Origin: JBCBTJ01 sp964597685
Lineage (GTDB): Bacteria; Pseudomonadota; Alphaproteobacteria; Caulobacterales; Hyphomonadaceae
Assembly (NCBI GenBank): GCA_964597685.1
Contig: CAZQZC010000150.1
Span: forward strand, 1-6,946
DNA: 6,946 nt
Direction of reading: 5' to 3'
In this document: in pieces, positions 1-6,946 of the stretch
How positions within the stretch are numbered: position 1 is the stretch's first letter
Layout of the letters: the number at the start of each line of letters is the position of its first letter
Position numbers and translations under genes: made by a program
The notes under the pieces: model-generated
Database searches by the model: none
What the model saw: the letters and a program-made list of their open reading frames with translations, nothing else
What the model was told of the DNA's origin: nothing

Positions 1-302
1 GTCCTCAGCCCCCGTCATCAGGATGTCGCCGCGGTCGGGACGGACATTGACATCGATTTGCCTGAACCAACGGCCCCACTGCGGCTCCTCGCCCTCCGCG
101 CCCAGCCCCGGCAGGTCGCGTGTGACAGGGTGCCGCCGGCCGGCATCGCTCAGATCCGCCTTGAACGGGCTTTCGATCACCCGGCCCGTCGGGGTCCCCG
201 GGATCACCGGCGATAAGGGCGTCCGGAACAGACTGAAGCGTCCTGCGAAATCGTCCCCGGCCGCGCCCTCCTCACCACCGCCGTCTGGTGCGACGAGGGC
301 GG
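1..302 (-). pseudogene. Internal fragment of a glutamine-amidotransferase-like membrane protein (incomplete at both ends)
   Basis: Reading on the minus strand, in a different frame from bchL, the sequence is open from a TAA at 322-324 to the left edge (107 codons). From about 302 on it reads as a real protein: GDDFAGRFSLFRTPLSPVI, then PTGRVIESPFKADLSDAGRR, HPVTRDLPG, PQWGRWFRQIDVNV and DILMTGAED. This pattern resembles, from memory, the region after the amidotransferase-like domain in large uncharacterised alphaproteobacterial membrane proteins often found beside MoxR ATPase, DUF58 and DUF4159 genes. No start codon with a ribosome site is visible and the match begins mid-domain, so the 5' part is missing; the 3' part lies beyond the window. 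It has no known link to bacteriochlorophyll synthesis. The frame is convincing as coding (uninterrupted, high-GC codon use, domain-like sequence); the exact family name is less sure. Confidence 0.55.
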
Positions 303-449
303 CGACTTGCCTATTCCTCCCTTACCGTAGATCGCTAACACCTTCGCGCTTTCGATCTCCAGCGACGGATCGAGCTGAACTTGGACGCTCCCCTCCCCGT
401 CGGGGCGATGGGAACGGGCGCCGGGGCGTTCGAGATCAAGCAGGGTCAT
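204..449 (-). pseudogene. bchL: Truncated bchL: 5' part only, cut just after the Walker A motif
   Basis: Intact BchL is a dimeric, NifH-like ATPase of roughly 300 residues that passes electrons from its [4Fe-4S] cluster to BchN-BchB. Here the first 49 codons are clearly BchL: DGEGSVQVQLDPSLEIESAKVLAIYGKGGIGKS, ending in the complete P-loop at about 303. The next residues (PPSSHQTAVVRR) do not continue as the expected TTSSNLS-type helix, and the frame stops at TGA (204-206) after 81 codons. No frame of the following bases gives the rest of BchL (the CDPKHDSTF region, the cluster cysteines and the switch regions are absent), so a single-base error cannot explain the loss. The start at 449 is supported by GGAGA seven bases upstream and by its place 18 bases after bchH, where bchL normally sits. 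As written the product would be non-functional. It is either a true rearrangement or an assembly chimera. Confidence 0.85.
285..305. other. Junction between bchL 5' part and unrelated coding sequence
   Basis: To the right of about 303 the minus strand is bchL; to the left it is the amidotransferase-like fragment in another frame. The exact breakpoint cannot be fixed. After the P-loop Ser codon (303-305) the bases CCGCCCTCGTCGCAC still loosely resemble an expected ACC-ACC-TCG-TCG-AAC stretch, so a short shared sequence may lie at the join. No inverted repeat, insertion-sequence end or target duplication is evident next to it. Confidence 0.7.
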
Positions 450-456
450 CGTTCGG

Positions 457-461
457 TCTCC
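457..461 (-). promoter_or_regulatory. Ribosome binding site of bchL (GGAGA)
   Basis: The minus strand reads GGAGA followed by seven bases and the ATG at 449-447. It lies in the 18-base gap after the bchH stop codon. It supports 449 as the bchL start and shows that the initiation region of the truncated gene is intact. Confidence 0.7.
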
Positions 462-467
462 ATACCG

Positions 468-3400
468 TCAAGCCGCCGCGTTCGCCGGCGCGCCAACGCC
501 TTCGATGCGGTCTTCCAGGTCTTCGCCGGCGCGTTGCAGCGCGGCGAGCGTTTCGGGATCGGGCGACCAGTATTTTCGATCGCACGCTTCAAGCAGGCGG
601 TTCGCCATCTTCGCGCAGGATTTTGGATTGAGCGCGGCAAGGCGCTCGCGCATCTCCGCGTCGAGCACGAACGTCTCGCCGATGCTCTGATAAACCCAAG
701 GGGCCACTTGTCCGGTCGTCGCCGACCACCCCATGGTGTTGGTGATCTGAGCCTCGATCTGGCGCACGCCCTCATAGCCGTGGCGCAGCATGCCTTCGTA
801 CCATTTGGGGTTCAGGGTGCGGGTGCGGGTTTCGATGGCGACCTGCTCAGCCAAGGTCCGCACGGCGCCGTCGCTGCGGGTTTGGTCGCCGATATAGACC
901 GGCGCCTCGGCGCCCTTCGCCCGTTGAACCGCGCGGCCGATGCCGCCAAGCGTATCGAAATAATGGTCGATCGTCGTGACGCCGAGTTCGACGGATTCCA
1001 GGTTCTGGTATGACAGATCGACGGTTTTGAGGATCGACTCAAGGAGCGGCGCGTCCTGCGAAGGAACGCCCGCGCGCCCATAGGCGAAGCATTTGCGCTT
1101 GGTGAACGCCTCCGCCAATTCATCCTCATCCTCCCAGCATCCGGAATCAACCAATTGGTTGACGTTCGCGCCATAGGCGCCGTCAGCGTTTGAGAAGACG
1201 CGCAGGGCCGCGGATTCGAGATCGCAACCGCGCTCGGCCTGATACGCCAGGGCGTGCTTGCGAATGAAGTTCATCTCGACCGGCTCGTCGGCGGCCGCCG
1301 CCAGGTAAGCCGCGTCCGCCAATAGGCGTGTCTGCAGCGGCAACAGATCACGGAAAATACCTGACAAAGTTGTCACGACATCGATGCGGGGGCGGCCAAG
1401 CTTTTCAAGCGGAACGAGGTCGGCTCCGGAGAGGCGGCCATAGGAGTCAAAGCGCGGTTTAGCGCCCATCAACGCCAACGCTTGGGCGAGCTGGGCGCCT
1501 TCGCTTTTCAGATTGTCGGCGCCCCATAGAACCATAGCGACGGTTTCGGGCGGGGCGGCCCCCGTCTCGGCGTGACGGGTCAACAGCCGCGCCGCCTGAC
1601 GCGCGCCGTCGGCGACCGCGAAAGCGCTTGGCAAGCGAAACGGGTCGAAGCCATGCACGTTTCGCCCCGTCGGCAAGATCGACGGATTGCGAATCAGATC
1701 GCCGCCCGCCACGGGCGGCGTAAATCCGCCGCGCAACGCCCGCATCAGAGCCGGCAATTCGGTGTCGGTGCAGAGGTGCGTATTCGTGCGATGCAGTGTG
1801 TCGAGTGTCGCGGGGTCGAGGTCTGCGTCGGCGCGGGCGGCGACCTCGCGCGCCGATGCGCCTTCGGCGATCGCCGCGATCGCGTCCATGGGCGGCGGCG
1901 TCCCGTCGCCGGCTTCGGCGAGGGCTGTGAGAAGATCGAGACGCTCTTCGCGCGGCACAGACGCGCCGGCGACATGCAGACCGTGGGGAATGAGGGTTTG
2001 CTCTAGCTCAATCAGGGCGTCGCGAAGGCCCTTGATCTCAGCCTCTTCATCAGACGCAGCCTTCGCCTGACCGAGATCGAGCGCCAAGGCCTGGGCTCGG
2101 ATCATCTCGGCTAGATCGGCGCGCTCAAGGGCCTCCGACGGCGGGGTCGCACGCCACCGGTCGATCAACGCTTTAAGCTCGGAAAGCTCTTTGTAGAGGC
2201 CCGCGTTCGTGATCGACGGGGTGAGATACGACACAATGGTCGCCGCGGAGCGCCGCTTGGCGAGCGCGGCTTCGGACGGGTTGTTCGCGGCGTAGAAATA
2301 GAGGTTCGGCAAGTCTCCGATCAATTGGTCGGGCCAGCATTCGCCGGCCATGCCGGCCTGTTTGCCGGGCATGAATTCCAGCGCCCCATGGGTGCCGAAA
2401 TGCAGGACTGCGTGGGCGCCGAAATCCTCCCGGATATACCGGTAAAAGGCGGAGAAAGCGTGGGTTGGCGCGAAGCCCTGTTCGAACAAGAGCCGCATCG
2501 GATCGCCTTCATAGCCGAAGGCCGGCTGGACGCCGATAAAGACATTGCCGAAGGCCGCCCCGAGGATCTGGATCGACCGGCCGTCGGATTGCTGGCGACC
2601 GGGTGCGGGGCCCCATTGGGCCTCAAGGTCCCTTAGCCGAGGCTCCCGGCGGATATGGTCGTCGGCGGAGATCCAGGCATGGACGTTGGCGTCCGCGCCA
2701 TAGCGCGCCGAATTGCCGATCAGGATTCGGTCGCGCAGGGCCTCCGGCGTATCGGGGACGTCGGCGACATCGTATCCCTCCGCCTGCAGCGCGCGCAGCG
2801 TGTTGTGCAGCGACGCGAAGACGTCGAGATAGGCGGCCGTTCCGACGCCGCCGCCATTGGGTGGGAAGTTGAACAGCGTGATCGCGATCTTCCGCTCCGC
2901 CGGCTTGGCTTGGCGCAACGCGACCAGCTTCGCTGTCCGGTCGGCCAGGACCTCGACCCGTTCGGCGCAGGCCATCATGGCGGGCCGTCCGCGGGCGCGC
3001 TCGGCCAATTCGCAGCGATGCGCGCAGCCCTCGCAATGGCCGCCGGCGCTCGATGAACGCCCGCCGAAGACGATCGGCCCGGTCGCGCCGTCAAGCTCGG
3101 GAATGGCGACCATCATGGTGCTTTCCACCGGCGTCAGGCCGCGCGCCTGACCGCGCCATTCCTCAAGGGATTGGAATTCAAGCGCGTGGGCCGACAGGTA
3201 TGGCGCATCCAACGCCTCAAGCGTGTCCACGGCCGCGCCCGCATCGTTGTAAGCGGGACCGCCGACGAGGGAGAAGCCGGTCAGCGAGACCAGCGCGTCG
3301 ATCGTAGGCCGACCGTTCTGCACGAAGAAGCGCTCAATCGCCGGGCGCGCGTCCAATCCGCTGGCGAAGGCGGGGACGACCCGGAATCCTCTGGCCTCCA

Positions 3401-4214
3401 GCGCCGCGATGGCGCCGTCATAATGACCCGTGTCGCGGGACAACAAATAGGAGCGCATAACCAGAAGGCCGACCACCGGCCGCGCCGCGCGGGCGAGCGG
3501 AAGCTCCGACGGGTCCGTCGTAAAGCGCTGAGGCAGCCGCGGATGATAGAGGCCCGTCTCGGGGTATTCCGCGGGCGGCGCAGGTTTCAGCGCGCCGCGC
3601 AAGCCGGCCCTGGGCCCGTCGGCATAGCGGTCCAGCAAATGCCTTACGAGGTTGGCGATGTTGTCGTCCGACCCCGCGAGCCAGTATTGCATGGACAGGA
3701 AGTACGCCCGCACGTCCTGGGCGGTCCCGGGGATGTAGCGCAGGAGTTTGGGCAGGCGGCGTAGCATTTTCGCCTGGCGCGCGCCGGATTTGCCGGCATC
3801 TTTGGATCCGCGCAGCTTTTTCAGGAAGGAAATTGGCCCGCTTTCGGGCCGATCCATGTTGAAGCGACCAAGGCGGGTCAGCTTTACAATCTCGCCGGCC
3901 GATAAGCAGCAGACGATGGCGTCGCACGTTTCCCGCCGAGCCTCCAAGGCGTCGCGCACCGCCTCGATGTGCGGCTCCATGAACAACATGGCGGCGACGA
4001 TGATGTCAGCCTCGCCAATATCCTCACGGCAGCGGGCGAGCGCGGCGGGATCGCGGTCCCAATCCGTCGCCGCGTGAAACGAGAGCCGCAGACCGGGCAG
4101 CTCGTCGGCGAGCGCCTCGCGCGCCCGGTCGACCGCGCTGGCCAGATGCCCGTCGAGCGAGATCAGGCAGACATTGACCCGGGCGGGCGGGGAGGAGTCG
4201 TGGTCAGCGGCCAT
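468..4214 (-). CDS. bchH: Magnesium chelatase subunit H (BchH)
   Basis: BchH binds protoporphyrin IX and is the catalytic subunit that, with the BchI-BchD ATPase (not in this window), inserts Mg2+ at the first committed step to bacteriochlorophyll. The product has 1248 residues, in the usual 1190-1250 range of bacterial BchH. The N-terminal domain (about 12-175, DUF3479 type) is followed by the large CobN/Mg-chelatase domain (about 180-1230). Diagnostic stretches are SMQYWLAGSDDNI (174-186), LFNFPPNGGGVGTAAYLDVF (447-466), HFGTHGALEFMPGKQAG (605-621) with His605 and His609, NPSILPTGRNVHGFDP (843-858) and FSNADGAYGANVNQLVDSG (1007-1025). A Cys group at 394, 397, 401 and 416 could hold an iron-sulfur cluster, as reported (from memory) for R. 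capsulatus BchH. The ATG at 4214 has GAAGG six bases upstream and overlaps the end of bchB by 11 bases. A cobaltochelatase CobN is excluded by the bch neighbours and the BchH-type motifs. No frame break is seen. Confidence 0.98.
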   Translation of the reverse strand: MAADHDSSPPARVNVCLISLDGHLASAVDRAREALADELPGLRLSFHAATDWDRDPAALARCREDIGEADIIVAAMLFMEPHIEAVRDALEARRETCDAIVCCLSAGEIVKLTRLGRFNMDRPESGPISFLKKLRGSKDAGKSGARQAKMLRRLPKLLRYIPGTAQDVRAYFLSMQYWLAGSDDNIANLVRHLLDRYADGPRAGLRGALKPAPPAEYPETGLYHPRLPQRFTTDPSELPLARAARPVVGLLVMRSYLLSRDTGHYDGAIAALEARGFRVVPAFASGLDARPAIERFFVQNGRPTIDALVSLTGFSLVGGPAYNDAGAAVDTLEALDAPYLSAHALEFQSLEEWRGQARGLTPVESTMMVAIPELDGATGPIVFGGRSSSAGGHCEGCAHRCELAERARGRPAMMACAERVEVLADRTAKLVALRQAKPAERKIAITLFNFPPNGGGVGTAAYLDVFASLHNTLRALQAEGYDVADVPDTPEALRDRILIGNSARYGADANVHAWISADDHIRREPRLRDLEAQWGPAPGRQQSDGRSIQILGAAFGNVFIGVQPAFGYEGDPMRLLFEQGFAPTHAFSAFYRYIREDFGAHAVLHFGTHGALEFMPGKQAGMAGECWPDQLIGDLPNLYFYAANNPSEAALAKRRSAATIVSYLTPSITNAGLYKELSELKALIDRWRATPPSEALERADLAEMIRAQALALDLGQAKAASDEEAEIKGLRDALIELEQTLIPHGLHVAGASVPREERLDLLTALAEAGDGTPPPMDAIAAIAEGASAREVAARADADLDPATLDTLHRTNTHLCTDTELPALMRALRGGFTPPVAGGDLIRNPSILPTGRNVHGFDPFRLPSAFAVADGARQAARLLTRHAETGAAPPETVAMVLWGADNLKSEGAQLAQALALMGAKPRFDSYGRLSGADLVPLEKLGRPRIDVVTTLSGIFRDLLPLQTRLLADAAYLAAAADEPVEMNFIRKHALAYQAERGCDLESAALRVFSNADGAYGANVNQLVDSGCWEDEDELAEAFTKRKCFAYGRAGVPSQDAPLLESILKTVDLSYQNLESVELGVTTIDHYFDTLGGIGRAVQRAKGAEAPVYIGDQTRSDGAVRTLAEQVAIETRTRTLNPKWYEGMLRHGYEGVRQIEAQITNTMGWSATTGQVAPWVYQSIGETFVLDAEMRERLAALNPKSCAKMANRLLEACDRKYWSPDPETLAALQRAGEDLEDRIEGVGAPANAAA

Positions 4215-5724
4215 GGTGCGCCTTCGCCTCGTACAACGTGTCGACCGAGATGGTCGTTAGCTCCCGCTCAAGCGCGAACAGCTCGGTGTTGCGCCGCGCC
4301 TTGCCCCGCACAAAGAAGGGGATCTTTTTGAGTTCTTTTTCCGCCTCGGGCGCCCAGGCGACGGCGTTGACGGGCTCCGCCTCTAGCGCGGACGGACCGT
4401 GCGACGCGCCGAGATGGGACGGCCCGGCGGCGTCGTTGAACTCGAAATCCTCGCGGAACATGCCGAGCAGATGCTCCTCCAGCCCCATGACCAGGGGATG
4501 CACCCAGGTGTCGAAGAGGACGTTCGCCCCCTCAAAACCCATTTGCGGGGCGTAGCGGGCTGGGAAATCCTGGACGTGCACCGGCGCCGAGATCACAGCG
4601 CAAGGAATGCCGAGCCGCTTGGCGATGTGGCGCTCCATCTGGGTGCCGAGCACCAATTCAGGTTGGGCCTCGGCGATGGCGGCTTCCACATCGAGATAAT
4701 CGTCGGTGATCAGCGGTTCGAGGCCATAGCGCCCAGCCGCCGCGCGGACGTCGCGCGCGAATTCGCGATTGTAGCAGCCGAGGCCGACCACCTCGAACGC
4801 CAATTCTTCGGCCGCGACGCGCGCGGCGGCGACGGCGTGGGTGGCGTCGCCGAAAACGAAGACCCGCTTGCCAGTCAGGTAATTTGAATCGATTGACCGC
4901 GACCACCAGGGCAGACGCCCCGCATCCAAATCCGCGGGCGCTTCAAGGCCCGCAAGTCCGCAGACTTCCGCGATGAAGTCCCGCGTGGCGCCAACGCCGA
5001 TGGGGACGGTCTTGGTGAAAGGCTGGCCAAACTCGCGCTCTAGCCAACGCGCCGCCGTATCGGCCGTTTCGGGATAAAGGACAACGTTGAAATCCGCCGC
5101 GCCAAGACGGATCAGATCCGCCGGCGAAGCGCCCGCCGGCGCTGTGACGTTTACGTCCACACCCAGTTGTCCAAGCAGCCCCGCGATCTCTTTTACGTCG
5201 TCGCGGTGACGGAAGCCCAGCGCCGTGGGCCCCAAGAGATTGCAGCTCGGCCGGCCCGTTTCAGCCGATCGTTTCGAGATCGAGCGGTCCGCCAAAGCGC
5301 GCGCAAGGCGATAGAACGTCTCCGACGCGCCCCAATGCTCCTTGCGTTGATAGGACGGCAGCTCCAGCGGCACCACCGGGATCGGCAAGTCGAGCGCTTT
5401 CGCCAGTCCGCCCGGATCGTCCTGGATCAGCTCAGCCGTGCAAGACGCGCCAACGATCATCGCCGACGGCTGGAACCGCTCATAGGCCTCACGCGCGGCG
5501 CGCTTGAAGATCTCGGCCGTATCGGACCCGAGATCACGCGCCTCGAATGTCGTGTAGGTGACGGGCGGTCGGGCGTTGCGCCGCTCAATCATCGTAAACA
5601 AGAGATCGGCGTAGGTGTCGCCCTGGGGCGCATGCAGCACATAGTGCAGATCGCGCATCCCCGTCGCCACCCGCATCGCGCCGACATGGGGCGGACCCTC
5701 ATATGTCCAAACAGCCAATTGCAT
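4204..5724 (-). CDS. bchB: Light-independent protochlorophyllide reductase subunit B
   Basis: BchB is the second subunit of the NB component of dark-operative protochlorophyllide reductase, a homologue of nitrogenase NifK. The 506-residue product starts MQLAVWTYEGPPHVGAMRVA, the usual N-terminus of the family, so the ATG at 5724 is well supported. Asp36 (APQGDTYADLL) sits at the position known in R. capsulatus as the unusual aspartate ligand of the NB [4Fe-4S] cluster. Asp279 (SRSIDSNYLTGKRVFVFGD) probably corresponds to the catalytic Asp274 of R. capsulatus; that mapping is by motif, not by alignment. VGASCTAELIQDDPGGLA (about 91-108) is conserved. The C-terminal small domain (about 457-500: WAPEAEKELKKIPFFVRGKARRN, then TLYEAKAH) is the protochlorophyllide-reductase-type C-terminal helical domain. 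A GGGAAAGG tract lies 11 bases before the start, a weak ribosome site; coupling to bchN through TGATG is more likely to matter. The 3' end overlaps bchH by 11 bases. Confidence 0.98.
   Translation of the reverse strand: MQLAVWTYEGPPHVGAMRVATGMRDLHYVLHAPQGDTYADLLFTMIERRNARPPVTYTTFEARDLGSDTAEIFKRAAREAYERFQPSAMIVGASCTAELIQDDPGGLAKALDLPIPVVPLELPSYQRKEHWGASETFYRLARALADRSISKRSAETGRPSCNLLGPTALGFRHRDDVKEIAGLLGQLGVDVNVTAPAGASPADLIRLGAADFNVVLYPETADTAARWLEREFGQPFTKTVPIGVGATRDFIAEVCGLAGLEAPADLDAGRLPWWSRSIDSNYLTGKRVFVFGDATHAVAAARVAAEELAFEVVGLGCYNREFARDVRAAAGRYGLEPLITDDYLDVEAAIAEAQPELVLGTQMERHIAKRLGIPCAVISAPVHVQDFPARYAPQMGFEGANVLFDTWVHPLVMGLEEHLLGMFREDFEFNDAAGPSHLGASHGPSALEAEPVNAVAWAPEAEKELKKIPFFVRGKARRNTELFALERELTTISVDTLYEAKAHHGR
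4221..4225 (-). promoter_or_regulatory. Ribosome binding site of bchH (GAAGG), inside the bchB 3' end
   Basis: GAAGG on the minus strand lies six bases before the bchH ATG (4214-4212) and within the last codons of bchB. With the 11-base overlap of the two genes, this suggests that bchH translation is coupled to bchB. Confidence 0.5.
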
Positions 5725-5726
5725 CA
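5722..5726 (-). promoter_or_regulatory. TGATG stop-start overlap of bchN and bchB
   Basis: The bchN stop TGA (5726-5724) and the bchB start ATG (5724-5722) share one base. This layout is typical of translational coupling and fits the need for equal amounts of BchN and BchB in the N2B2 heterotetramer; the coupling itself is inferred. Confidence 0.7.
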
Positions 5727-6946
5727 GACCGCCAGCCTTTCCCGCCGGGCCAGCGGCCGGGCGAACAATTCGGCGAGGTCAGCGCACTGGTCGTAGCCTT
5801 GGATCGGCGTAAAGACGAGTTCGATCGCCCATTTCGTGGCGAGCCCTTCGGCCTCCAGCGGATTGGCGAGGCCGAGGCCGCAGACGGTGAGGTCGGGGGC
5901 GGCGGCGCGGCACCGGTCGAGCTGGCGGTCGACGTCCTGGCCCTCGCTCAGCTGCGTCCCTTCGGGCAGCAGCGCCAGTTCACGGGCGAGGTGCGCACTG
6001 TGGAGATAAGGCGTGCCGACCTCGACCAACGCCATATCCAATTCGCGCGACAAGAACCGGGCGAGCGGGATTTCGAGCTGGGAATCCGGGAAGAAGAAGA
6101 GGCGCTTGCCCGCAAGCGTGGCTCTGTAACGGTCGAGCGCCTTCGTCGCGCGGGCGCGCGGAAGGCTGACGGCGTCCTCGAAGCGGTCCGGCCGAACCTC
6201 CCACGCATCTGCGGCGGCCTTTAACCAGGCGGTGACGCCTTCAATCCCCAGCGGGAACGGCGCGGGCAGCCGCTGCGCGCCGCGATCTTCCAATGCGCGC
6301 GCCGTATCGGCCAGAAAAGGCTGCGCCAACAAGTAGCGCGTGTTCGGCCCGACGGGCGGCAAATCATCGGCCTTCCGGGCCGGCAAGAACCGCACCGGGC
6401 CGACGCCCATCTGTTCGAACAGGCGCGCGAATTGATCCTCGACGATATCGGCCAAGGCCCCGACGACCATGAGCGACGGATCAGCCGACTGATCCTCGGG
6501 CAATTCGGGGACGAGCGAGGCCAGGCATGCATCTTCCCCCTGGGTGAAGGTGGTCTCGATGCCGCTGCCGGAATAATTGAGGACCCGAACCCTGGGCGCG
6601 TGCGTACGCGAGAGGCGGGATGCGGCGCGGCTGAGATCGAGCTTGATCACCTCCGACGGGCAGGATCCGACGAGGAACAGCATCTTGATGTCCGGCCGGC
6701 GGGCGAGCAAACGGTCCACGGTGCGGTCGAGCTCTTCATTCGCATCGGCGAGGCCGGCGAGGTCGCGCTCTTCAATGATCGCCGTGGCGAAGCGCGGCTC
6801 GGCTAAAATCATAACGCCGGCCGCCGATTGCATGAGATGGGCGCAGGTGCGCGACCCGACGATCAGAAAGAAGGCGTCCTGGATCTTGCGATGCAGCCAG
6901 ACAATGCCCGTCAGACCGCAGAAAACCACCCGCTGCCCGCGTTCCC
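5724..6946 (-). CDS. bchN: Light-independent protochlorophyllide reductase subunit N (5' end outside window)
   Basis: BchN pairs with BchB to form the catalytic NB component of dark-operative protochlorophyllide reductase, which reduces ring D of protochlorophyllide to chlorophyllide using electrons from BchL. The reading frame is open to the right edge: residues ERGQR precede VVFCGLTGIVWLHRK, matching the family's N-terminal region, so a GTG at 6927-6929 is not the true start and the gene begins beyond the window. In the 406 visible residues, Cys9 (FCGLT), Cys34 (RTCAHL) and Cys95 (GSCPSE) have spacings of 25 and 61. From memory these equal those of Cys26/51/112 of Rhodobacter capsulatus BchN, the three Cys ligands of the NB [4Fe-4S] cluster. 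About 17 residues would then be missing, giving a full length near 423, normal for the family. TFTQGEDACLASLVPEL is another family hallmark. The stop TGA overlaps the bchB start by one base. No frameshift or lost key residue is seen. Confidence 0.97.
   Translation of the reverse strand, partial: ERGQRVVFCGLTGIVWLHRKIQDAFFLIVGSRTCAHLMQSAAGVMILAEPRFATAIIEERDLAGLADANEELDRTVDRLLARRPDIKMLFLVGSCPSEVIKLDLSRAASRLSRTHAPRVRVLNYSGSGIETTFTQGEDACLASLVPELPEDQSADPSLMVVGALADIVEDQFARLFEQMGVGPVRFLPARKADDLPPVGPNTRYLLAQPFLADTARALEDRGAQRLPAPFPLGIEGVTAWLKAAADAWEVRPDRFEDAVSLPRARATKALDRYRATLAGKRLFFFPDSQLEIPLARFLSRELDMALVEVGTPYLHSAHLARELALLPEGTQLSEGQDVDRQLDRCRAAAPDLTVCGLGLANPLEAEGLATKWAIELVFTPIQGYDQCADLAELFARPLARRERLAV

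Noticed and set aside
204..302. A one-base sequencing error that would restore bchL
   Set aside because: None of the three minus-strand frames after the P-loop contains BchL sequence, so no single insertion or deletion can restore it.
450..467. Promoter or terminator between bchH and bchL
   Set aside because: The gap is only 18 bases, holds just a ribosome site, and shows no hairpin or T-run.
23..631. Plus-strand open frame of 202 codons running across the bchL break
   Set aside because: Both the bchL 5' part and the left fragment are recognisable on the minus strand, so this frame is a by-product of GC-rich codon use; its Arg/Ser/Pro-rich product has no domain pattern.
381..1013. Plus-strand open frame of 210 codons opposite the bchH 3' end
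   Set aside because: It lies antisense to well-identified bchH sequence, its product resembles no family, and long antisense frames are expected in GC-rich coding DNA.
3171..3764. Plus-strand open frame of 197 codons opposite the N-terminal half of bchH
   Set aside because: It is an Arg/Gly-rich mirror of conserved bchH codons with no ribosome site or recognisable motif.
5167..5796. Plus-strand open frame of 209 codons across the bchB/bchN boundary
   Set aside because: It is antisense to two confidently identified genes and spans their junction; its composition is that of a shadow frame.
6927..6929. GTG as the start codon of bchN
   Set aside because: In-frame upstream codons ERGQR match the conserved region before VFCGLT in BchN, so the true start is outside the window.

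Overview
The window is GC-rich and carries a block of bacteriochlorophyll biosynthesis genes, all on the minus strand, in transcriptional order bchN > bchB > bchH > bchL. This order is the one seen in photosynthesis gene clusters of purple (anoxygenic phototrophic) Proteobacteria, where the run is commonly bchF-N-B-H-L-M. The protein sequences look alphaproteobacterial; I cannot place the genus from the sequence alone.

Layout, right to left (5' to 3' on the minus strand). bchN enters from beyond the right edge (6946) and ends at 5724; only about 17 N-terminal residues appear to be missing. bchB (5724-4204) starts inside the bchN stop codon (TGATG). bchH (4214-468) starts 11 bases before the end of bchB. 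bchL starts at 449, 18 bases after the bchH stop, behind a GGAGA ribosome binding site. The three full or near-full genes are tightly packed, with no room for an internal promoter or terminator, so they look like part of one operon.

Functionally, BchH is the porphyrin-binding subunit of magnesium chelatase (protoporphyrin IX to Mg-protoporphyrin IX). BchN and BchB form the NB component of the light-independent (dark-operative) protochlorophyllide reductase, a nitrogenase-like enzyme. BchL would be its ATP-driven [4Fe-4S] electron donor. The cluster ligands of NB are all visible: three Cys in BchN with the family's spacing, and Asp36 in BchB.

The exceptional point is the left end. bchL is normal for about 49 codons, through the Walker A motif GKGGIGKS, and then stops matching BchL in every frame at about position 285-305. 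From there to position 1 the same strand, in a different frame, encodes an unrelated protein piece that resembles the C-terminal part of a glutamine-amidotransferase-like membrane protein. Either this genome has a rearrangement that destroyed this bchL copy, or the sequence is a chimeric join made during assembly. I found no new kind of system here; this junction is the one observation that really needs checking.
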